A stretch of 64,000 nucleotides of DNA from Stenopsyche tienmushanensis (GCA_008973525.1 WACJ01000001.1:357391-421390); one strand, 5' to 3'; positions 32,642-44,430 are shown, counted from the first letter of the stretch. Numbers and translations: made by a program. Notes: a model not told the origin generated them from the letters alone.

Positions 32642-32795
32642 AGACTACCTGTCCACCTGAAGCAATGTGTAAAACAATACCAGGGGGACAGTGAAGGACA
32701 AGAGATGGATTTTGTCAGTACAAATCTGACACTACCCTCGGATCAAACCTAGGATATTTTATGAAGATTACCCTCTCACAGATTTTTTTTTAAAA

Positions 32796-33120
32796 ATACC
32801 TAGCCACGAAAAGTCGCCGTTCGAATAGCCTAAAACTGTTCTCCCCTGTTTGCCTAAGCTGTTGAGGATAGTGATTAGCCTTTGTCACCGTCTCCACCAA
32901 CTACTGTAATCGACTGTTCCACACATCCATTTATGGGTGTGCAGCACAAGGTGACCTGCTCATGTTAATTAGGCTGTCCCAGCTGAGCCGAGGCTACTTT
33001 CGCGCACATCTACTCCACATTATTACCCCAAGGGCTCAACCCTTGCCTACAGGCGTAGGATTGAGCCCATAAAACCCCCCTGGGGTGGGCATCGTGGAGT
33101 CCAACACCCACCCGGAAAAG
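32796..33120. other. GC-moderate stretch of uncertain origin
   Basis: It contains acaggcgtaggattgagccc, aaacccccctggggtggg and gtgacctgctcatg. Its composition matches the R1 nest to the left rather than the AT-rich flanks, so it may be an unrecognised LINE portion. Confidence 0.35.
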
Positions 33121-33370
33121 GCGAAGACAGTTTCATTCGTTCAATAAATTATGTTTCGAATTGTTTCCTCATGTACCCCATTTGGCAAGTTTAGCCCCCT
33201 TGGATTATTTTCTTTTTCCAAACTTGAAAAAATGACTCGGTACTTGATGACTATTTTGAGGAGCTCGACGGTTCTCACTATAAACAGGATATCGAAGCTA
33301 TTGAACATCGCTGGGGATTTTTTTATGTTTTCTTTGTTAGATCGGGTACTTTTAGGACAACCCTCGTAAT
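33121..33370 (+). mobile_element. Mariner C-terminal fragment with terminal repeat
   Basis: It matches 27400-27620 of the interrupted mariner (ttcattcgttcaataa, ggattattttctttttc, attttgaggagctcgacggt) and ends with gggtacttttaggacaaccctcgta, likely the element's inverted-repeat end. Confidence 0.6.
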
Positions 33371-34833
33371 GATATCTTAATCTGGTAAAAAAAAAATGGG
33401 TAGAAAGGAAGGAAGGCTCCAAAAATTAGATGATAATACTCTAAGTTCACTAATGGAATCAGACCTTCCTAAGCTATTAAATAATGATTTTGACTGTTCC
33501 TGATCAACTGTAAAAATACTATAACAAAGACAAGAAATTTTGGTTTGGAAACAGCTATTGAATAGCGAATAACCATATGTTCATCTCTATTGTCCAGAAA
33601 TGGATATTAAACGTGTGAGCATCGCATAACATAAGTATTACCCCTGCTCTGTGGCAGATTTAGTAATTGAGAGGCCACTGGCGCAATGCCTAAAACAAAT
33701 TCTGACTTTGGACCCTCAATATGCGCGGTTTCCTAATACGGATTTCACTATTGCCCGGCCGCCAAAAATGTCCCGCATGAAACGTGTTAATATTTAATTC
33801 AAAATCAATCAAGCGATTCACCCATCTCGTCCATTTGTGTTTCAGGACGTTGCTCCAACTATTGCGCCATTATTTGCCCACAATTTTGAGCTTTTCCATC
33901 ATCAATGGACGGCATTTTGTAGCCGACGCGTGTAAACGGATCGCTCGCGTTTGTCCCCTCGAGGCCGTTGTTTGGACCGTTTTTAAATTGCTTTCCACGA
34001 AATTAAATTTCCGTAAAAAATCCATTTAAAGTATTTAATTCAATTCCATGATTAATTAAATATGAGGAACAACAAACAGGAAAAACACGCCGGCGAACAT
34101 AAATAATTGGTCGTCGCAGGGAGCGCGTTTCATTATGCAAACCAATGCCGAAAACCATCTAAGTTTGGATCTACTTTCGAAAAAATTGGCAACCCACAGA
34201 CGTGTCAAATATAAACCAACAAATTAACGACCTCGTCCAAAGAAGAGGACACATCTCTACAAATTTAAGCTCAAATATCCTCCGATATTTGCTTTTTATT
34301 TGAAATAATATTATTAGTTGTAAGGTGCTGCAATTTAGCGTGTTTTTTGTAATCGCTCAATTGATTTTAATTCATAATGAAAGAGACGATCGATAGCTTT
34401 TTGTTTGCGGAAAGAAGCATTCTTCCCGTCGGCATCCTCAATCTCATGCCTGTAATTAAGAATCTTCTTTTATTTTAGTTGACTAAAAGAGTTGAAATCG
34501 TGTCAACCAGGATGCGCCTTTTTTACCCCTTTCACTTTACCAGCCTATAACTTATAATAAACAACCGATAATAAAATGTTAAAAAAAACACCCAACATTT
34601 GTGCCTCTAAACTAGAATAGGCCCTTAACGCATTCGCGGACACGGACTAGCAACACAATTCATTAACATATAAATTGAGTTAAACCTTCAATAAACACAC
34701 TATTATTATTCCTTGTCTCATGTCTCTCCTCATGCCTTGCAATTTCCGCCCTTAGGCTTCCTGTCTAATTCAAAATTCATATATTTTGTGAATGTCCAGT
34801 TCATGATGAACAGTCCAACACACGACATTGAAG
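33371..34833. other. No recognised feature
   Basis: Unique, AT-rich, with a CpG-bearing patch near 33900-34200. No motif was seen. Confidence 0.4.
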
Positions 34834-35190
34834 TGTAGCGTGGGCGATTTACCATCCCCACGTATAGCGCTATTAACAGCAACATCTTTCATCTCTCTTA
34901 GGTGTAATGTGTTATTTTAACAACGCCATCTCTTGTCGCCCTGCGGAGACATTGCACCTGCATACCGACAGCTTCTTGTGCGTGCACCATTGCCGGTTGG
35001 GTAGTGACGCGCAGGAGGCGAGAGTCGGAAGAGTCGTCGGTTAGCCTTGGCTGCGGGAGGTCGTCCCTCCTGCTGCCAGATCTCTCGCGTGGAATAAATA
35101 GTTATTTAGCGAAGAGAGTATTTCCATTCGACGCCCGTCTATTCCCATCCATTCATCCAACAACATCACAACCGGATAGAAGAACGAACC
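34834..35190 (+). mobile_element. LTR fragment with intact 5' end
   Basis: It starts TGTAGCGTGGGCGATTTACC, includes tcttgcgcgtg-type and gttgccggttgggtag blocks, ggaataaatagttatttagc, and stops at about 35190 (gaagaacgaacc), just before the LTR's 3' third. It abuts the piggyBac fragment. Confidence 0.65.
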
Positions 35191-35455
35191 AAGGCTTTTT
35201 TTCTAAAAAAATATTTTCTAACTCACGTGAAATAGTACTATTGTTTGAATTTACAATCGTTGGACGTTGGATAGTCACCAACTCTCCACCATTTGCTATA
35301 TAGACAATTCCTAATAAGGATTTTATTAAAACGTCCCTAAATTGCTGAAATCTTATAGCTTTTTCCATTTTAATGCGATATAAAATCCATGAATTAAACA
35401 CTGCCATGTCTATTAAATAAAATATTATCTTTTTATACTTTAAACCCTTAAGTAG
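35190..35455 (-). pseudogene. piggyBac-like transposase C-terminal fragment
   Basis: The minus strand reads KKIIFYLIDMAVFNSWILYR, EKAIRFQQFRDVLIKSLLG, then IVYIANGGELVTIQRPTI. The first two blocks match the late catalytic-domain region of piggyBac transposases (xLxDxAxxNxxILY...FRxxLxxxL). About 85 codons remain, and the element is truncated on both sides by an LTR fragment and a TTAA-bounded insert. Confidence 0.6.
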
Positions 35456-35533
35456 ATATGACGTACATATCCGTCAAGATCAAAGTCCATGCAAAATGGG
35501 TATGACGGATATATCCGCATTGTGAATGTTAAG
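35450..35533. mobile_element. TTAA-bounded 84-bp palindromic insert
   Basis: The stretch starts at TTAA (gtagatatgacgtacatatc follows) and ends at TTAA after gacggatatatccgcattgt. Each end carries a gacg...cgtc-like inverted motif. The size and TTAA borders suggest a tiny piggyBac-type derivative. Confidence 0.4.
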
Positions 35534-37159
35534 CTAAACTCAATGGAAAATTACCTTTTAAAATGTCTCCCAAAAGTTTCTTTTGAACTTCTCCCTCATC
35601 TACTTATACGTATTTAAAACAAAATTAATCACAGTTTAAATGGATTTAAAAATAATATATTTGAAAAAACATACCTCGATTGTAGCTCGCGCCCCTTTTC
35701 CTCTGGGCCTGTGATCTGGAGAGGGCCTCAAATTTTTAGCATCAATTTGCACATTCGTCTGCATCTTGCTCCAAAAATCTCACTCGATTTAATGTTTTTT
35801 AATAAGTTTTTTTGGTGAAAAAACACATTTTATTCTCAATTTAGGCTTGAAAAAATTTTACGCATTATTTGGCATCGATATAATGAGATTTTGTATGAAA
35901 TACGCATGAATTTATGTATTTATTTCTATGATTTTATGCGATGAATTTTAGCTATTTTAGATTGGTGTTTCTTCCATTCTTCTCCTGTTCCCTGTAATAA
36001 ATAAATCTAATTAGGCATTAAATTTTGGCATCGCGATAATGGATTAAATTGATCGATTTTCTCGCAGGCGCTACTGAAGTCCTCGGCCGTGGAAGCCTTA
36101 ATGTAAGCTCTTAATGCTTTAAATCCATTTAAATCGTTGAGGATTCGAAAAAATCTGTCAAATAGTAAATAAGGCCATTTTCTGCCCTGATGCCGTGTAA
36201 TAGTTAAATCCTAATAGGAAAAATCGCGCCCATTGAGGGCCAAATATCAGAATTTATGTTAGATAAGTGTTAAATCTGTCAATGATTATTATGAATCGTT
36301 TTATATGGATGCATAACAACTTGGAGAGTATCTGAAAGAAGTTGATCCATAAATTCGGTTCGTTTTCATCCCACCTAATGCAAAAAGTTTGAAATTCCCG
36401 ACTGCATATTCAGCTCCATTTTATGCTTAATTAATCGAACTAATTGCGAATCATGAATTATTTCAGGGAAACCCTCGAAGGGATTATGACATTTGAAAAT
36501 ATCATCCTCGGATTTGTTTTCCAGCATAAAACGTGCTCCGAACCAATCAATTTCGAGGTGACAATAGTTTATGATGAAACTTTGGACCCATCGGGATAAC
36601 CGACGGGATAGGGATTGACACAGACATATTGGATCGAGTCTTTAATAGGATTTAAGGCAGACGAACGTACAAAATGCTTTATAAATTGTCATTCGATCCT
36701 GGAAATTGACTTCATGCATCCTTTTCATTGGGAGAGATATCGACCCCACAGTGCGGAATGAAAAAGCACGTTTTCAATTTACCGATAGACTCGCTTCGTT
36801 ATGCTCTATGAAAAACGAACCTTCGAAAGCATTTCGAATCCATTTTTCAACTTTGAAAATAAATGCTTTATTTGTAAATCTACGAACATTGCATTCGATG
36901 AACAAAGCGCGAATACAGGTCATTTCAATATGAACGCTCAACGTTTGTTAGATCATAACGACCATACTATCAAAGCAACATCTATCAAATTTATTATAAA
37001 TTATTTAATATTAAATGGCAAATTATTATGGAAAGTTACAATGTTGAAAAATGCGTTTAAATTATAAAAAAATATTTTTTAAATTTATGCGATATTCTGC
37101 ACAAGCGATTTAAGTGCATGATAAACTAACCACCGATTTATCGCCTTTATAATTCTTTC
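35534..37159. other. No recognised feature
   Basis: Unique AT-rich sequence. The frames at 36706-37067 have no motif. Confidence 0.4.
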
Positions 37160-37480
37160 TTTGAGTTTTTCTTAAATCACAGATTTATAAATATTAACAT
37201 CATTTAATTAATGCCCTCAAAGTTAACATAATAAACGTTATTGAGCAAATTAAGCCAGATTTAAGCAACAAAGTCATCGAAAATCAGACTTACTGAATAC
37301 GCGCCATTTAACAAAATTATGGCGTATATTTGAATAATATTATATTTTATAATAAATGCCATAGAATATTCTTTGAAATAAATTAAAAATTAAGAAAATA
37401 TCTTGTATATAATATGTTTTATTAGCATTTAAAAATTGAGCGCTCTTATTGAAAGACCTTGTATCTATGTGCTGAATTTC
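37160..37480 (+). mobile_element. Mariner 3' end, same family as 59 kb
   Basis: It contains cttaaatcacagatttataa, atgccctcaaagttaacata, gtcatcgaaaatcagactta, and the terminus gtttta...catttaaaaattgagcg. It aligns along its length with 25070-25385. It is noncoding through stops and substitutions. Confidence 0.65.
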
Positions 37481-39465
37481 ACCAATGTAAAGTTCCTATG
37501 AAAATTGTCCACATCCCATAACAAATATATATGGCACTTTAATCGATACTTTAGCGATATAATCGCTTTGGTTTAAATTAATTAAGACAATAATTTTATA
37601 AAAAAAAATTAAAAAATAAAACATTTTTTAACCTTAATTTTCAGTTTTAATTTTTTTTTAAATAGTTAAAATTAAAATTTTGACATAAATCTGGTAGAGA
37701 CAATAGAATATTATATTATAAATATTTAAATTAAATTTGAAGTAAATCATATATCTAAAACTAGGGATATCATGTCAACCGTTTAGAGATAAAAGATAAA
37801 ATTCTGGTAGGATGTCGCGTCGCTAAAATAGCTATAACTCCGTAAATAATTGGAATTTTGAAAATTCCTTTGGAGAATATATTTTTAAAAGTCTAGACAT
37901 TGAAAATATGTATTAAAAAAATAGGGTATTTAAATAATATAGACTAGAATGCCCCCATAACTCGATTAGGATATATTTTGTGCTACATTACAATGAAGTC
38001 CAATTAAACAATTACATGGCAACAGTCCCCTGCGCCATAACAGACCACATATGAAATAACAATATGTGAGCGTATTTAATAAGATCGATTAATAATATGG
38101 CGAAATCCGTGCCACATTTCTAAAGCTTTTCGATAATAAAAACCAAATATTTAGATTCGATCGAGGCAATATATAGCAGATGTTACAATAGACCAGATGA
38201 TAACCAAATATACTTTTAAAAGGGAATAGAATATTTTACAATTATTTTTATCACTTTATTGTTCAGTTGCGTAATTTTTAAGCTCCAAAGTTTATGTAAA
38301 TAAATTTTAAAAAGCCTACTAAAACAGTATTTTTCGTTTAAATACACAGTCCCCTGATATTCGACCTGATTTTTTCAAATATATTTAAAAGTCGAAACAT
38401 ATCGCACACTACATGTTTCGAATCCTAATGGGGCTGATTGTCCTTTCATACATTATAATTCAGGATCCACTCCTGTATGTATAACAAGCATCTGTTATTA
38501 TCTCCATAACAGTTTAACATACCCCCAAGTAATTTGACCCAATAATCCCAAGTTCAACATTACGTAATTTGTATTTGAGGTTTAATTAATCCCCCCTCAT
38601 TAATATAATAAATGGATATCTTAAAAAATTATGATATTTTTGTTGCAAATCAACCCTCCATTGTCTTTGTTTTATTCAAACAATATTGATTCAATTGATT
38701 TTAAAGGGTATATACATTAATATATTAATTATATGCATAGGACTTCCTCGTCCTGAGTGGAAATCTTTCATAAAGATGGAGAAAAATGATCCGAACGTAC
38801 CTGAGTATTCGACTTGTTGCTTTCCAAAACGTAGAGGCTGTTTACATCACCGAATGATACACACTAAAAATAACGTAACTGCGCCCTATTCATATGTCCG
38901 GTGGCTATTTTCTACTCCCGTCCCGAACGGCTATCGAACGAAAATTAAAAATCTAGATCTAAAAAGCGGAAAGGCTAACGATACGACCGCTCCCAAAGAC
39001 GCACTTTTGACAACTGGGGAGAAAACAAACCGCCCCATGGAGCAGAATCCGCCGTCGAGGGGCGAAACCCACCCCCATAGGGAGGACATCATTCGAATTC
39101 CCCAAGAAAATGCTTTCTGCATTGTGCAACCGAGTATTGAATCGACCCGATAAATAAACGCTTGTCGAAATTTGTTGTAATTTATGAACGCACAATAGCG
39201 AACGGACGGACGAGAGCGCCTCGCTGCGACAATATGTGAACTAACGCGGCTCAGTTTAAATTGTATACCCGCACACAAAATATTTTTAACGCACATACAC
39301 ATCACATGATCTTGAGTTTTTATTCAGAAGATACGGTCCGTGATCTTTGCCTCCAGATATCACAGATTAGACCCGAGGGTCAAATTGAAGCTATATACAT
39401 TGGTTTAATTTAATTTTTGTTAAAATATGTATTAAATTGTTAAAGTGTTAAATCCTAAATCGAAT
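37481..39465. other. Unassigned; one unrecognised 155-codon frame
   Basis: The plus frame 38686-39153 (YSTCCFPKRRGCLHHR, SRGETHPHREDIIRIP) has no family I recognise and no supporting splice or promoter sign. The rest is very AT-rich. Confidence 0.35.
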
Positions 39466-39812
39466 TGACATCCCCATGTAATAGCGCTGTTAATCTGGGC
39501 AGATTTAATTCGCCAGATTAACAGCGACATCTTCCGTCTCTTTTTAGGTGCAATGTGCTATTTTAACAGCGCCATCTTCTGTGGCGCTGTAGGGACACTG
39601 CACTTGCAATTACCGATTGATCGCTTCTTGTGCGTGAACCGTTGCCGGTTAGGTGGTGACGCGCAGGAGGCAGGATTCGAAAAGAATTGGTGGTTGTCCT
39701 TGACTGCGGGAGGATGTCCTTTCCGCAGCCAGATCTCTTCCTCTCTCGTGCTGAATAAAATATTATCTAGGGAAAAGAGTCTTTTCGTTCGACGTCCGTC
39801 ATTCAAATACCG
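39466..39812 (+). mobile_element. LTR fragment with hairpin
   Basis: It contains the hairpin cgctgttaatctgg...ccagattaacagcg (39486-39525), tttaggtgcaatgtgc, gttgccggttaggtggtgac, ctgcgggaggatg, and ends at cgacgtccgtcattc. The 3' third is missing. Confidence 0.65.
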
Positions 39813-39989
39813 TTAACGTAATCAGTTTAAACTAGTAATCAGGGGATGATGCAGGGAAACATTCTCCTATTCCACCGTGGCTGCTGCATTCCATGCAGGG
39901 AAGAGATGATTGGATGATTCGCTACCAGCTCTGGTTGGATCAAAAATTCTTGTTTATTGTCTGTATAAACTAATTGTTCCAGGTGACAA
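39813..39989. other. Spacer between an LTR fragment and a LINE fragment
   Basis: A short GC-moderate segment (ccaccgtggctgctgcattc). Origin unknown. Confidence 0.3.
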
Positions 39990-40490
39990 CGAACATTCCA
40001 ATATATTCTACATTTAAGAAAAGTTGAAACTGACTACGGAATTTTTCTCCGTAGAAACCTCCTTCCACACACGACCAGCCACTGGATCTACATGTCCAAC
40101 AACCTCTGACACGACGTAGAAGAACTTCCCGATCGGCGTCCATGTCCGGGTGCTTGCATGGACATTCCGAAAGACTATTCAGCCATAAGCGATGCCACTT
40201 AAACCGTCCGTGTCCCGTGAGAACAACCCCGAGGAACATCCCAGCGACACGACAAACGGTATTTAATAGTGCTGAAAAATTTGTACAATTGTCTTCCGTC
40301 GTCACTTAGCACCCGTCTATTCTGCCTTATATCTAAACAGGGCCACACTCAACTGCAGCTGCAGGTCCAGTAGCAGAAGGCCAGCTAGCACCGACAAAGC
40401 CGCAGTGGAGACGGTCCTGAACGCTTTGGTGATCACAATCAACGCCCTCCTCTGACCAGAGCAGAGAAGGCGCCGATGTGTCAAATTAAT
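39990..40490 (-). pseudogene. DADHVLW-family LINE, thumb to C-terminus
   Basis: Across frames the minus strand reads TKALRTVSTAALSVLAGLLP (about 40430), LSVALFRYKAE, VLTGHGRFKWHR, SECPCKHPDMDADREVLLRR. The order fits the reverse transcriptase C-terminal region. It lies just beyond the Jockey-type ORF1 remnant on the same strand and may be the same element after an internal deletion. Confidence 0.55.
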
Positions 40491-40673
40491 ACCCGGGGAT
40501 CCAGGCCGTCAAACGGGGGACAACAGACGTATCCTGGAAATCGTGGAACGTTTAACCGATAGCCTTTTTTGGGTTAGCCACATTAGCAGGAGACGGAGGG
40601 ATTTAGTTGTCCGGGAACAGATGGCAGAATTTGTGCGAGGTGCGCAAACATAGCCGTGATTTGAGAGTTTTTG

Positions 40674-41735
40674 TCAGCCTGGAGCTCTTATGAGGCAAAA
40701 GGGCCTCGGTCCCAGATCGAGGTTACCAAGTGAGCTGGGTTTTGGCGGAAAGAATTTCAAAATTTGTAGAGAGGGAGGGGAAATCTTTCTTGTTGAAGAG
40801 ACTTCCCATTGAGAGCAGCTGCATGCTGTTGGGCCAGTTCGCGTGGGAATGCAGGACATTCATGAAAATCAGCAGGGTGTTCTCCCTTACAATGTATGCA
40901 GTAAGTTGGAGTATCGGGGGTTTTAGTGCATTCGCTGGCCAAGTGCTTTTGGCCGCATTTGACGCAGCTTATTTGCACGAAGCAATTTCGGCTTGCGTGA
41001 TGAAACCTCTGGCAACCGTAGCATTGACCACTCCTGGGCTTTCTTTTAAGAAGCTCAACCTGGATGTCAACGTCGAGGAGGGCTTCTAGTTTATAGATGC
41101 CGTTGTTGACCTCAGAGCGGTCTAGAAGAACCAAAAAGAATGGGATCTTTTTGTTATTGGTCCCGCTCATCTGTGCTACTCTCGTTGGTCTGATGTTGAG
41201 TCGTCTTCGGGGGTTTCAAGGTGAAGCCCCCTGAGGACGAATTTTAATGCCTTGGCTTCTGGAAGGTTGAAGGAATAATATAACTTGTTTGTATCCTTTG
41301 GGATATTGGAGGCTGTGCGGTGGCAGGTACTTGTACATGTATAGTTTCCCCTGATGATGGTGGATAGAACCCAGACCTTGGCATCTCTCATTAGTTTAAG
41401 GAGGCCTTGGTAACCTGCCACATATGGTATTTTGATAGGCATGAGAGATCTTCTGCCAGCCGTAGGAACTTGCGAGTAAGCCATACTTTGATTGTTATGG
41501 GAATGAGAGGGAGAGTTTTGAGTCATTTGACTCGAGGTAGACGCGACCGTGAAGGAGTCCAAGAGGGAGGGAGGTTTGTTTTATTAGAGGTGGCTATGGT
41601 GAATTTAGTAAATCCGTCGACTCGAGCAGTTAAAGGATAATTTGGACTAGATTTTGAGGACTCTGACGATGTTGCAACGAAGGGAGTAACGGGAGCCACT
41701 AACGTGGCGCGAAGAACTTGGTTTTTACTCATCTT
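40674..41735 (-). pseudogene. Jockey-type LINE ORF1 (Gag-like, three CCHC knuckles), frameshifted
   Basis: Three minus-strand frame pieces follow one another: 41732-41523 (MSKNQVLRATLVAP), 41562-41176 (SLMPIKIPYVAGYQGLLK, ALKFVLRGLHLETPEDD) and 41170-40757 (KKIPFFLVLLDRSEVNNGIY, then zinc knuckles). The knuckles are CYGCQRFHHASRNC, CVKCGQKHLASEC and CIHCKGEHPADFHEC. This is the nucleic-acid-binding ORF1 protein of Jockey-clade LINEs, which coats the element RNA. At least two frameshifts break it. ORF2 does not follow directly; a LINE C-terminus starts only at 40490. Confidence 0.8.
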
Positions 41736-41869
41736 TCTGCTTGTAGACTGGTTCCTTCTCCTCTTTGTGAGTAGAGCTTAAGCGTTGTGATTGTTTAACG
41801 GACAATGTTCTGAAATATGAAGGGTCTGTTTTGAGAAGTTCGCGGATTTTGATGCTCGCTCAACACGTC

Positions 41870-42115
41870 CGCTCTGCTTGGCCGTCACCAGGCGTTCGTT
41901 ATGTTGACTTTGAGGGCATCAATCACGCATAGATTTGCGATTTAAAATAGTCTCAAAGAAATAAATCTGAAGGCGTTAAATCGATGGCTAGTTCACTATG
42001 CCTTCAAATCGCTCGCGCAGAATGTCCATCGTGGCATGCGCTGTATGGCACGTAGCGCCATCTTTTTGGAACCACCAAACGTCGGTATCCATATCATCCA
42101 GTCACAAGCCGCAAG
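41870..42115 (-). mobile_element. Mariner fragment, same family as 59 kb
   Basis: The minus strand reads DMDTDVWWFQKDGATCHTAH (second catalytic D), TMDILRERFEGI, then a decayed PRSCDLTPLD region and atgccctcaaagtcaacata. It supplies the middle of the transposase that the 59-kb copy lacks. Confidence 0.7.
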
Positions 42116-42569
42116 ATGATTATGGCGAGGATAAAATTATTTTTGCGAAATGCCCTCATGATACCGATGATTTTAATCATCATCGACATTGATCATTGAT
42201 TCAACGTATTCATCATCATTGATTCAACGTTTGATGCCTAATTAAATATTGGCTCATTTTTAAATTATCCAGAGGACGACGAAGACAAACGGTTGGCTTT
42301 ATTTTGAATTAAATTAACTAGTAATAATGTGGAAGGTCGGTTAATCCACTTTTAATGTGATTCTCTTTCATGGCAAAGCGACAAATCCCGCTTAGTCCAA
42401 ATGAGGCTTATTCAGTTCGCAGGTCGTTAATTCTGTCGGAAGAATACAAAATATTTTCTAATCCCTATTTTTTTTAACTCGAGCATCACAATTAAGGCAT
42501 CTTCTTATTTAAATACAGAATGTATTAATTACATGCATTGCCTTTTTTACATTTGTTAATAAAAAAAAA
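42116..42569. other. No recognised feature
   Basis: It contains a short direct duplication, gattcaacgt...catcatcattgattcaacgt (42188-42232). Otherwise AT-rich and featureless. Confidence 0.4.
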
Positions 42570-42690
42570 TGTTCGCATGTGTAATATATAATAAAATAGG
42601 CTTGCAGATGTGGTGGTTGCTTTTTTGCGCGGCGCATGCGCGTAGCGTCTCTATGATGTATGCGACATGGAGAGTTTGCAAATAAATTTA
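42570..42690 (+). repeat. Short dispersed repeat, third copy
   Basis: atgtgtaatatataataaaa, taggcttgcagatgtggtgg, ttgcttttttgcgcggcgca, then tgtatgcgacatggagag, matching 250-290. It lies just before the inverted R1 fragment. Confidence 0.5.
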
Positions 42691-42750
42691 TTATTTATAA
42701 TATGTTACAATTATAAAGCTAGAAAACTATTGCCAACAAACCTGCAACAA

Positions 42751-43074
42751 TTTTTTTCCTGTGGGAGACAAATCTTGCATAAGACACCCTGGGTTTGATC
42801 CCAAGGTAGTGTCAGATTCTTACTGACTAAACCCCTCCCTTGTCCTTCTCTGCCCATCTGGTATTGTTTTCCGCTGAGATACCTCGGAATTCTCATGGAC
42901 AACAAGCTAACCTTCAGTAAATACATTGAAGCAGCTGCGTAGAAGGTGCAGAAGGTAGCCAGCGAGCTCAAATAGCTCATGCCCAACATCGGAGGGCCAA
43001 AGCTGTGCAGAAGAATAACCATAAACTAGGTTATACACTCAATTTTTCTGTACGGAGCCCCGATATGGCATGAG
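42751..43074. mobile_element. R1-like LINE fragment with 5' inversion
   Basis: A T-run (42751-42757) and about 115 bases of R1 3' UTR read on the minus strand. At about 42873 the sequence switches to the plus strand and encodes the thumb region (LRYLGILMDNKLTF, then LMPNIGGPKLC and LYGAPIWHE) with two or more stops. The order is an inverted upstream piece followed by the correctly oriented 3' end, the classic product of twin priming. Confidence 0.7.
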
Positions 43075-43577
43075 TCCATCAACACCTCCCTTGTGCTTGT
43101 TGCAAAATAACATTACCTGTAACTTTTGGGTTTCTTCATCATGTCTTTTTTCGGATCATATGAAACAGCTGCAACGTTGTCTGTAAATCCGAGCAGCAGA
43201 TGAATATGATGATGAAAGGACTTCTTACCACACATGTAAAAATGCAGATCAACATTAAAATTATGATAAAATATTTTATGGAGCGAAAGGATTAAAATTT
43301 TCTTACGGAACATGAAGAAAAACGTGATTACTCATACAAATTCTATGAAACAAAAAAAAAGGGTCTGACCAGACCTCTTTCTCGAATCACAAGGATTGCA
43401 AACTTGTTTTTTAATTCTAAATTCTTTAAAACCAATAAATAAAATCAGGGAGATTTGGTAAGCAAAAAGGTCTGGCCATACCTTCTTATATGCAGAAAGC
43501 TTAAATTGGATAAATAAATCTATCACGATAAGGTCTTTAACACGTATCGCGCCGCGTCGGGCACCGGTGACTGATGA
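43075..43577. other. Left flank of the minisatellite structure
   Basis: It holds gggtctgaccagacctc (43361) and aaggtctggccatacc (43468), similar words about 107 bases apart, and a CpG patch at 43545-43570. It may belong to the same element as the direct repeats. Confidence 0.35.
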
Positions 43578-43849
43578 CACTCGATTTAGTAAAATAGTCT
43601 CTGTGCGCCGTCAGTTACACGTTTAAAAGTTTTTAATATATAATCTGATAGACATGGTGTTCCTGAACAAGCGGAACACACGAACTTTTTTTTTTAAAAA
43701 AACCATATCCAAAAAAACGGTAGGTATATTCCATGTTCTTCTTCTACGAGATTTTTATAATTAAACATATACCAAATACTAATTTAGATTTATGTATGCA
43801 TATTTTATTATGTTATGTTTTAGGTTAAAAAAGAGTTTAAAAAGTTTTA
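43578..43849 (+). repeat. Long direct repeat, copy 1 (left of minisatellite)
   Basis: It begins cactcgatttagtaaaatag, contains ctgtgcgccgtcagttacac, gaacaagcggaacac, ccatatccaaaaaaacggta, and ends gagtttaaaaagtttt. Copy 2 starts 877 bases downstream. The two differ only at scattered bases and in short A/T runs. Confidence 0.9.
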
Positions 43850-44430
43850 GGAACAAAATCATGGACGTAAAAAAATGGATTTCTTTCGGGAAATGGTCAC
43901 TTTTAGGATCAAAATCGTGGACGTAAAAAAATGGATTTCTTTCGGGAAATGGTCACTTTTAGGATCAAAATCATGGACGTAAAAAAATGGATTTCTTTCG
44001 GGAAATGGTCACTTTTAGGATCTAAATCATGAACGTAAAAAAATGGATTTCTTTCGGGAAATGGTCACTTTTAGGATCAAAATCATGGACGTAAAAAAAT
44101 GGATTTCTTTCGGGAAATGGTCACTTTTAGGATCAAAATCATGGACGTAAAAAATGGATTTCTTTCGGGAAATGGTCAATTTTAGGATCAAAATCATGGA
44201 CGTAAAAAAATGGATTTCTTTCGGGAAATGGTCATTTTTAGGATCTAAATCATGAACGTAAAAAAATGGATTTCTTTCGGGAAATGGTCAATTTTAGGAT
44301 CAAAAAAATGGATTTCTTTCGGGAAATGGTCACTTTTAGGATCAAAATCGTGGACATAAAATAATGGATTTCTTTCGGGAAATGGTCAATTTTAGGATCA
44401 AAATCATGGAAGTAAAAAAATGGAAAATAA
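43850..44430 (+). repeat. 56-bp minisatellite, about 10 units
   Basis: The unit is about aggatcaaaatcatggacgt, aaaaaaatggatttctttcg, ggaaatggtcactttt. Its ggacgt/gaacgt mark recurs at 43863, 43919, 43975, 44031, 44087 and onward at a 56-base step. Later units are 55 bases or internally shortened. Since 56 is not a multiple of three, the array does not encode a protein repeat. Confidence 0.95.

Larger units (their letters stand above)
30961..32795 (+). mobile_element. Host R1-like 3' UTR split by the younger copy
   Basis: Sequence 30961-31014 continues at 32657-32795 (ctgaagcaatgtg, caataccagggggacag, cctaggatattttatg). Joined, it matches the layout of the younger copy's 3' UTR with many differences, so it is an older related element. 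The block ends near an AT-rich run at 32783-32796. Confidence 0.6.

Noticed and set aside
38686..39153. 155-codon plus-strand frame
   Set aside because: Composition and sequence match no family I know, and it sits in AT-rich sequence with no promoter or splice evidence.
43850..44430. CRISPR array
   Set aside because: Units are head-to-tail copies without distinct spacers, in a eukaryotic context.
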